From contig CAJMSH010000002.1 of NCBI GenBank assembly GCA_905216055.1, positions 124,001 through 188,000 on the forward strand: a DNA stretch of 64,000 bases. The letters are read 5' to 3'. Origin of the DNA: an uncultured bacterium (GTDB taxonomy: Bacteria > Cyanobacteriota > Vampirovibrionia > Gastranaerophilales > Gastranaerophilaceae). Shown here piece by piece: positions 59,336-64,000 of the stretch (within the stretch, counting starts at the first letter, position 1; every line of letters begins with the position of its first letter). The translations under genes and the position numbers were made by a program. The notes beneath the pieces were generated by a model. That model saw only the letters and a program-made list of their open reading frames with translations, was not told the DNA's origin and did not search any database.

Positions 59336-59677
59336 CTACACTAACACGTCTTGAATATTCTTATCAATGAACTTAATCATATTAGTATAATTACCGTCAA
59401 AATAGTTTTCGGCAACAGTTTTAATAGCTTCTGAAGCCATTTCAGACTTACTCATTGCAGCTTTATAAAAGAATTTTTTTCCAACCTTATAACGTACAAG
59501 AACAGATTTTACAGTAAGTCTGTCCATAACGGTTTTTATTGTTGTGTAAGCACGTAAAACACCGTTTGCAGACAAATCATCAACAATATCTTGAATGGAA
59601 ATATCTCTATCTTCATCATTCTCAGTCAATTTCCAGAATGAATTTAAAATATCAATTTCCAACTTGCCGCACACCAT
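59336..59677 (-). CDS. BlaI/MecI/CopY-family repressor
   Basis: Winged-helix repressor of 113 residues. The segments LEIDILNSFWKL, IVDDLSANGVLRAYTTIKTVMDRL (recognition helix with YTTIKTVMDRL) and KVGKKFFYKAAMSKSE are family marks. BlaI proteins are cut by a BlaR1 sensor in response to beta-lactams; no blaR1 is adjacent. GAGG precedes the ATG. The likely operator is the TAC-n7-GTA element over its own -10 box. It heads the operon with the unknown and serpin-like genes. Confidence 0.87.
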   Translation of the reverse strand: MVCGKLEIDILNSFWKLTENDEDRDISIQDIVDDLSANGVLRAYTTIKTVMDRLTVKSVLVRYKVGKKFFYKAAMSKSEMASEAIKTVAENYFDGNYTNMIKFIDKNIQDVLV

Positions 59678-59710
59678 ATATTCCTCTACTTTCTTTGTTT
59701 CATTATCAAC

Positions 59711-59730
59711 TACTAATATTGTAACACAAA
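59711..59730 (-). promoter_or_regulatory. -10 box and possible BlaI-type operator
   Basis: On the minus strand TGT-TACAAT (extended -10, 59723-59718) is overlapped by a TAC-n7-GTA inverted repeat. BlaI/MecI operators carry TACA...TGTA half-sites, so autoregulation is plausible. Confidence 0.4.
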
Positions 59731-59770
59731 ATTATTTTATTGCAACCAAATTTTACAAAAATCGTTACAA

Positions 59771-60244
59771 TCACTGAATATCAAGAAGATCTTCTTCTTT
59801 CTTAAAATTAGTTTTTCTTCTTCTTAATCTTAAATTTTTCTTTTTAGTTTTTTCAGGCACACTACGATAAGCATTATCTAAAGAAATTTTAGTTAAAGCT
59901 GTTCCCTTTCTCCTATCATAAAATGTCAACCAAAAACTTCTGTTCACATTATCAACAGCAAATGACACACGACCTGCAAACTTATCTCCCGGACGGATTT
60001 GTTTAAACATCAACTTTGTATCACCAAATATTGACGGTCTGAAAACTGAATTGTAATCATTTACTAAAGCCATATCAAGTCCTGAAAATGTCTTGTCAGA
60101 CATATTTGAAATCATAACAGTAAGTGTAATTGTATTAACTTCTCCAAAAGGATCTTTTTCATGTTTGATATCGCTTATATGAATATCAAGTCCCGGGTAA
60201 AACATTTCATGTTGCATTAATGCAGATTCTTTATAAACAGGCAA
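59771..60244 (-). CDS. C-terminal part of a secreted protein split by an in-frame TAG
   Basis: 157 residues from a TTG at 60244, beta-rich (NTITLTVMISNMSDKTFSG), ending in a Lys/Arg-rich tail. It is in the same frame as the gene upstream: between that gene's TAG stop (60293-60295) and this start are 16 sense codons (ISPGDEIRLKINTSVP) with no other stop. The TTG start has no ribosome-binding site. It therefore looks like the 3' part of one interrupted gene rather than an independent protein. Confidence 0.6.
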   Translation of the reverse strand: MPVYKESALMQHEMFYPGLDIHISDIKHEKDPFGEVNTITLTVMISNMSDKTFSGLDMALVNDYNSVFRPSIFGDTKLMFKQIRPGDKFAGRVSFAVDNVNRSFWLTFYDRRKGTALTKISLDNAYRSVPEKTKKKNLRLRRRKTNFKKEEDLLDIQ

Positions 60245-60292
60245 AGGAACAGAAGTATTAATTTTTAATCTTATTTCATCTCCGGGAGATAT

Positions 60293-60925
60293 CTAAAAGT
60301 CATTTACTTTTCTTATCAAAGCCATCCCAAGACCAATCGCTCCGCCTATTGCAGCGCCTCCAGCAACAGTATAACCTTGAGATGCAATAGCTGCTTCAAG
60401 TCCCAACCAATTCAACGCCATAAAACCGCCAACAGCCCCACCTGCCAATGTATAACCGACATCTTGGGCTACAATTTTTGAAGTTTCCGCGATAGGATGA
60501 AGCTTCGTGGACATTTTACCCTCAATAGGAATTTCACGACCATCAGGTGTAACCAAATAGTCAAAATCCAAAGATATCCATGCCTGACGTCCAAGACGTT
60601 TTGCATCACCTGTTTGGGAAATTCTGCCATGAGCAATAGTTCCTTTCGGAATAATTACCCCGGTATCACCCATAACTTCATCAGTAACTTCCGCAAAGAA
60701 TTCATCACCTTCCATATTAATGTTACTGTCAAGAACCTGAGAAACTGTCATATTAATAACATCTTTTCTCTCTAAATGTTCAACTTGTCCGGTAAATAAT
60801 TCTTTTTGAAGTTGCTGCTCATAAACATCTGTTTTTTCAGCATGACCTTCTAAAACTTCAGCATAAACTAAAGTGTTACAAGATAAAAAAGATACTAATA
60901 ATAACGAGGCAATAAATTTTTTCAT
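60293..60925 (-). CDS. Secreted protein with glycine-zipper, N-terminal part of a split gene
   Basis: Signal peptide (MKKFIASLLLVSFLSCNTLVYA), then a beta-rich domain with FFAEVTDEVMGDTGVIIPKGT (resembles TrbI/VirB10-like or SH3-like envelope domains) and glycine-zipper helices GGAVGGFMALNW and GGAAIGGAIGLGMAL. The TAG at 60293-60295 follows KVNDF, and the frame continues ISPGDEIRLKIN, a usual continuation after such zippers, so the natural protein is probably about 385 residues. I start at the ATG at 60925; TATAAT lies exactly 6 nt before it, a leaderless arrangement. Confidence 0.65.
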   Translation of the reverse strand: MKKFIASLLLVSFLSCNTLVYAEVLEGHAEKTDVYEQQLQKELFTGQVEHLERKDVINMTVSQVLDSNINMEGDEFFAEVTDEVMGDTGVIIPKGTIAHGRISQTGDAKRLGRQAWISLDFDYLVTPDGREIPIEGKMSTKLHPIAETSKIVAQDVGYTLAGGAVGGFMALNWLGLEAAIASQGYTVAGGAAIGGAIGLGMALIRKVNDF

Positions 60926-60931
60926 AGCAAA

Positions 60932-60937
60932 ATTATA
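60932..60937 (-). promoter_or_regulatory. -10 box of a leaderless promoter
   Basis: TATAAT, 6 nt before the ATG at 60925. Confidence 0.55.
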
Positions 60938-61056
60938 CAACACTTATATATAAATTCAAAATTAATTAATTAAAAAACATTACAATATTTTTTATATTGT
61001 TTTATTTTATAAAAATATGGGCATAATAATTTTACAGATGAAAGGGAGGAAGCTTA

Positions 61057-61356
61057 ATGCGTTGGTATGATTTAGAGCCAGATGTTTGCATGGCAATTAG
61101 TATGATTGAGTGTGCACCGCCTAATGCACAAGTTGAATATGCTGAATATATTATTAAACTTGTTCAAGAAAAAGATAAAGATTTCGATTATCTCAAAAAC
61201 ATTACAAAAACAAACTTAGCAAACAGATATCAAAGATGGTATGATAGAAATGAAACGGTTTCTAAAGCTTTTGCCTATTTAAAAGAAACAAAAAAAGAAT
61301 TACAAAAAGAAATTTCTCTATCTGTACTTGCATATATGAATTCTGCAGTTGCTTAG
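61057..61356 (+). CDS. RWYD-repeat protein 1
   Basis: 99 residues made of two similar halves, each starting RWYD: MRWYDLEPDVCMAISMIE and, near residue 59, QRWYDRNETVSKAFAYLKE. Each half is followed by a helix ending in a Glu/Lys-rich EY...I or KE...S segment. GGGAGGAAG lies 9 nt before the ATG. A paralog follows 38 bp later. No signal peptide; function unknown. Confidence 0.72.
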   Translation: MRWYDLEPDVCMAISMIECAPPNAQVEYAEYIIKLVQEKDKDFDYLKNITKTNLANRYQRWYDRNETVSKAFAYLKETKKELQKEISLSVLAYMNSAVA

Positions 61357-61359
61357 AAC

Positions 61360-61388
61360 TTGACAAGATATAAAAAAATCAGTATTAT
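61360..61388 (+). promoter_or_regulatory. Consensus leaderless promoter of RWYD protein 2
   Basis: TTGACA (61360-61365), 17 bp, TATTAT (61383-61388), 6 nt, ATG at 61395. Confidence 0.75.
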
Positions 61389-61394
61389 GAATGT

Positions 61395-61709
61395 ATGAAA
61401 AAGCGTTGGTATGATTTTGATCCAACAGTAAGTAGAGCTGTTGCCGAACTTGAAAAAGCTGAAGAATACATTCAGGTTCGTTGTGCTGACTTTATTATAG
61501 ACAAATTAAAAGATATTGATTTCAATATCGAAATGTCTTTAGATGATCAGTACAACTATATTATGCGAAGATGGTACGATAAGAATATTAAAGTTTCACA
61601 TGCAATGGAATATCTAAAAAATGCCCCAATAGATATTAGAAAAGAACTTGCGCTTGAAATTATTGACTTTATAAAAGAATACAAAGACTACGAGAAAAAA
61701 TTTAAGTAG
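61395..61709 (+). CDS. RWYD-repeat protein 2
   Basis: 104 residues with two RWYD repeats: KRWYDFDPTVSRAVAELEK and RRWYDKNIKVSHAMEYLKN (near 58). Between them RCADFIIDKLK and KELALEIIDFIKE match in position. It is the closest relative of the upstream gene, so there was an internal duplication and then a gene duplication. It has its own near-consensus promoter with exact leaderless spacing and no Shine-Dalgarno. It overlaps the convergent acyltransferase by 8 bp. Function unknown. Confidence 0.72.
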   Translation: MKKRWYDFDPTVSRAVAELEKAEEYIQVRCADFIIDKLKDIDFNIEMSLDDQYNYIMRRWYDKNIKVSHAMEYLKNAPIDIRKELALEIIDFIKEYKDYEKKFK

Positions 61710-62430
61710 ACTTTAATGATTCAACATACTGCCAGTAAGGCAAAACAGACCAGCTTGTATTCTTATCTTTTATAATACTTGCAGGAATTCCGCCAATAAT
61801 AGTATTTGTTTTTTCAAATGACTTTGTAACATAAGCTTTTGAAGCTACAATTGTATCTTTTGGAAGTTTTACACCCTTTTTTATTGTAACATCCTCACAT
61901 AACCAACAATGATTTCCTATATTTATATCTTCAGGCGGATTTAATACTTGTTTTGTTTCATTATCAATTACAGTATGAAAATCTGTTGTCAAAAGTCTTA
62001 CTCCATTTGCAATAAGACAATCATCTCCAATATTAACAGATATACCTGATTTGTCCGTACTTGCAATAAAAATTCCCCTAATAAAATTGTTTTTACCAAT
62101 ATTTATATTGGACTCTGATGCAGTAGCGCAGATATGTGAATTAGCTATACGATGTTTTGACCCGCCTATACTAACGCATACGTTATCTCCACAAGTTATT
62201 GTTGTATTTTCAAATTTTGGGCAAGGCTTGTGAATTCTAATAACAGAATTTGCGCCACGAAAATCAACTTTTAATCCATTTATTTTTTCAACTCTGGTTT
62301 CATTGCCTTTTTCATCAATTAACAATATTTTATTATTTTGAAATGCTAAACGATTTCTAAAACGAACTTTTATACCAAAAATATTTATTTTAAATGAATG
62401 ATTTGCTGTACCTTTTTCTATAATTTTCAA
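61702..62430 (-). CDS. Hexapeptide-repeat acyltransferase (surface polysaccharide type)
   Basis: 242 residues. An N-terminal segment (IFGIKVRFRNRL) is followed by left-handed beta-helix hexapeptide repeats (INIGKNNFIRGIFIAS, VNIGDDCLIANGVRLL) with a probable catalytic His in TTDFHTVID, and INIGNHCWLCEDVTIKKGVKLPKDTIVASKAYVTKSF. It resembles acetyltransferases of polysaccharide gene clusters. The same IFG-(I/L)-(K/R) opening is found in the next gene upstream, typical of surface-glycan enzymes. The acceptor is unknown. Confidence 0.83.
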   Translation of the reverse strand: MKIIEKGTANHSFKINIFGIKVRFRNRLAFQNNKILLIDEKGNETRVEKINGLKVDFRGANSVIRIHKPCPKFENTTITCGDNVCVSIGGSKHRIANSHICATASESNINIGKNNFIRGIFIASTDKSGISVNIGDDCLIANGVRLLTTDFHTVIDNETKQVLNPPEDINIGNHCWLCEDVTIKKGVKLPKDTIVASKAYVTKSFEKTNTIIGGIPASIIKDKNTSWSVLPYWQYVESLKST

Positions 62431-62585
62431 TCTTCCACATCCTATAATATATATATTATTACACTCAAAAAGATTTATAATAAATTAGCCATAAGGCTAT
62501 TTATAGAAATTAATTGAAAAATAATTATACAAAGACTAAAAACAAAAATCTATCACTCTAAAGAATAATATTTTCGCGTACGAGA

Positions 62586-63527
62586 TTATTCAATTGTAGC
62601 AATAATTTGTTCATAATACTTTTTGTCTTTACAAGGAACAATGTGGCTTTTATTACGTTCTTCATTGAATACAATTTTCCCTTCAATCGGGATACTCTTT
62701 GTCGCTTTTCTTAAAAACCACTCATACATAGTATCAACATGTCCTACATCTAATGCTCTAAACCCTGATTGAGAAAGATCGTAGGCTAGAATTGTCGCAG
62801 TAGGGCCAAGTGCAATTATATACAATTCAGCTTTTGCATTTTTGCAGGCATTTAATATTTCATCATATTTTGAAAAAGCATCTTTTATCGGGCATATAAT
62901 TCGTCTTATCGACTTTGTATTGGAGAATAAGTCGTTTCCTATACCTAGTCTGCTTCCTGCTCCTTCAACTATCACAATATCCTTATCATTCCATAATTTT
63001 TTCAAATTATTATAATAGTCATTTCCCTTTGTTTCACTTGAGAATTTTGACTGTCGGGTTAAAAAAGCGTCACCGTATGATTTTTCAAAATTTATATATT
63101 TATATAAAAAATCTCTGCTAGAAATTAACACACGTCTAAAATAATCACTCGGACAATATCCAAATACATCAGGAATACCAACCATCAAATTATCAAAATT
63201 ATTAGTTAAAACTTCACATAATCGTTTTGAAAGCTTTGCATCATACTGTTGAAAATTAATACTTTCACCCATCATTATTTTAAATTCACCATCTCCAAAA
63301 CGAGCCAAAGACTTTTCAGAATCAATAAGTTCATACATTGTATCATACAAATTTAAAACTTTTGGCAATTTCACATTTTGCAGAGTTCTCGGATCAGCCA
63401 GTTCATATAAAAGATTTGCGAATTTTTCATCCATTTTATTTTTATTCACTGGTAATCGAAATTTCAAGCGTAAACCAAATATATTAACTATTAACCTTCC
63501 AGTAAGCTTATTCTTTTTAATAAACAC
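62586..63527 (-). CDS. GT-D fold glycosyltransferase (DUF1792 / SP_1767 type)
   Basis: 313 residues. The opening NIFGLRLKFRLP is followed by SLARFGDGEFKIMMGE, whose DGE is the DxE metal motif of GT-D enzymes, and then GYCPSDYFRRVL, VEGAGSRLGIGNDLF and ALGPTATILAYDLSQSGFRALDVGHVDTMYEW, all DUF1792 signatures. Such enzymes add glucose or another sugar to surface glycans or glycoproteins. It lies 155 bp upstream of the acyltransferase on the same strand; the two may work on one glycan. An AAGGAGAAA ribosome-binding site precedes the ATG. Confidence 0.85.
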   Translation of the reverse strand: MFIKKNKLTGRLIVNIFGLRLKFRLPVNKNKMDEKFANLLYELADPRTLQNVKLPKVLNLYDTMYELIDSEKSLARFGDGEFKIMMGESINFQQYDAKLSKRLCEVLTNNFDNLMVGIPDVFGYCPSDYFRRVLISSRDFLYKYINFEKSYGDAFLTRQSKFSSETKGNDYYNNLKKLWNDKDIVIVEGAGSRLGIGNDLFSNTKSIRRIICPIKDAFSKYDEILNACKNAKAELYIIALGPTATILAYDLSQSGFRALDVGHVDTMYEWFLRKATKSIPIEGKIVFNEERNKSHIVPCKDKKYYEQIIATIE

Positions 63528-63613
63528 AAAAATTTCTCCTTAATTACTTGTTATTATATCACAAATTGTTAACATTTTAGCCATGCCTGTCTTAAATATA
63601 GTTAAATATAAAT

Positions 63614-63958
63614 ATGAGTGATGAAATTAACAAAAAAGTTATTGATATATTTTCAAAGCATAATAATAATGTTTCAGAAGAAACTAAAGAAAAAGTAAAA
63701 TATTATGCAGGATTCAGTTATGTTAGAATAGACAAAGACCATAACGGTAACAAATTTATTCCTGAACACTTGTTAAAATATGCAGAAAAATGCCATTATA
63801 TAGTCCGAGTAATGAGAGAATATAAAGGGGAAACAGTACTTTATAATTATGATGTGCCAAACAGTGACCTTTTTAAATTTATGAAATCTTTTGAAGAAAA
63901 TACTCTTGATGGCACTATAATTGAAATAGATAAATATTTCCCGGAGGATTTAGCATAA
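63614..63958 (+). CDS. Hypothetical 114-residue protein
   Basis: Soluble charged protein with no known domain (MSDEINKKVIDIFSKHNNNV start). No ribosome-binding site is seen, and an AT-rich -10-like stretch lies directly before the ATG, which again suggests a very short leader. Unknown function. Confidence 0.6.
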   Translation: MSDEINKKVIDIFSKHNNNVSEETKEKVKYYAGFSYVRIDKDHNGNKFIPEHLLKYAEKCHYIVRVMREYKGETVLYNYDVPNSDLFKFMKSFEENTLDGTIIEIDKYFPEDLA

Positions 63959-63961
63959 CAA

Positions 63962-64000
63962 ATGAATTGTTTTTTTAGAGAAAATCACGAAGCCTTATAT
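63962..64000 (+). CDS. 5' end of an unidentified gene (partial)
   Basis: ATG at 63962 opens MNCFFRENHEALY and runs off the window. GGAGG lies 16 nt upstream, somewhat far. It starts 3 nt after the previous gene. Too short to name. Confidence 0.35.
   Translation, partial: MNCFFRENHEALY

Noticed and set aside
49090..60925. Stop-codon recoding to explain the two interrupted genes
   Set aside because: One break is TAA and the other TAG, and both codons end normal genes here (for example rbgA ends in TAG). Two independent mutations or base errors are simpler.

Overview
This is an AT-rich bacterial chromosome segment, densely coded on both strands. The gene content points to an anaerobic, fermentative diderm. 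Anaerobic redox genes are a three-subunit [FeFe] hydrogenase, an NfnA-like flavoprotein, EtfAB and a rubredoxin. Outer-envelope genes are LpxK, an MsbA-type exporter, an MlaD/MCE protein, a Skp/OmpH chaperone and a TpsB-type outer-membrane transporter. The AT-rich coding, the lineage-specific small proteins and the many unrelated proteins with an Asn-rich N-terminus carrying an F-x-G-[N/K] motif are most like gut Gastranaerophilales (Vampirovibrionia/Melainabacteria, the non-photosynthetic sister group of Cyanobacteria). That assignment is inference from remembered families; no search was run.

Layout: 1-1.3 kb holds the rplS-rbgA operon on the minus strand. 1.4-3.3 kb holds small unknown genes, a tRNA-Leu preceded by two hairpin-interrupted fragments of its own 5' half, and an alpha/beta hydrolase. 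3.3-8.4 kb holds UDP-glucose dehydrogenase, an MsbA-like exporter and a TPR protein. 8.5-12 kb holds two CHAP-domain proteins, a thioesterase/pseudouridine synthase/coaE operon and a short rubredoxin. 12-19.9 kb holds a zincin, tRNA-Pro, yidC-queA, a lytic transglycosylase, mlaD, lpxK and nth. 20-24.3 kb is the hydrogenase operon. 24.4-27.1 kb holds skp and tpsB. 27.2-29.2 kb is bioD-bioA. 29.3-29.7 kb contains an unlisted 31-residue membrane microprotein in its own transcription unit.

29.7-38.7 kb holds a nucleoside transporter, a membrane-anchored starch-synthase-like glycosyltransferase, and yebC-GGDEF-tsaE-tsaB. 38.9-41.4 kb has two paralogous HNH-like proteins. 41.5-45.8 kb has pnp, a PfkB kinase and an acetyltransferase. 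46-48.9 kb is nfnA, a Cys-rich microprotein, etfB and etfA. 48.9-49.8 kb has a C10 tract inside a short reading frame and a prepilin gene broken by one in-frame TAA. 49.8-57.8 kb holds purA, an M16 peptidase, DUF378, gapA and radA. 57.9-59.7 kb is a BlaI-like repressor, an unknown gene and a secreted serpin-like protein. 59.8-60.9 kb is a secreted protein split by an in-frame TAG. 61-61.7 kb has two RWYD-repeat proteins. The end holds two surface-polysaccharide-type enzymes.

The observations I consider most novel are: (1) the shared F-x-G-N leader on unrelated enzymes; (2) a repeated promoter design in which the -10 box lies exactly 6 nt before the ATG, predicting leaderless mRNAs for about seven genes; (3) the 31-residue microprotein locus; (4) the hairpin-interrupted tRNA-Leu fragment repeats; (5) the BlaI/serpin-like operon; and (6) two genes broken by a single in-frame stop with an otherwise intact reading frame.
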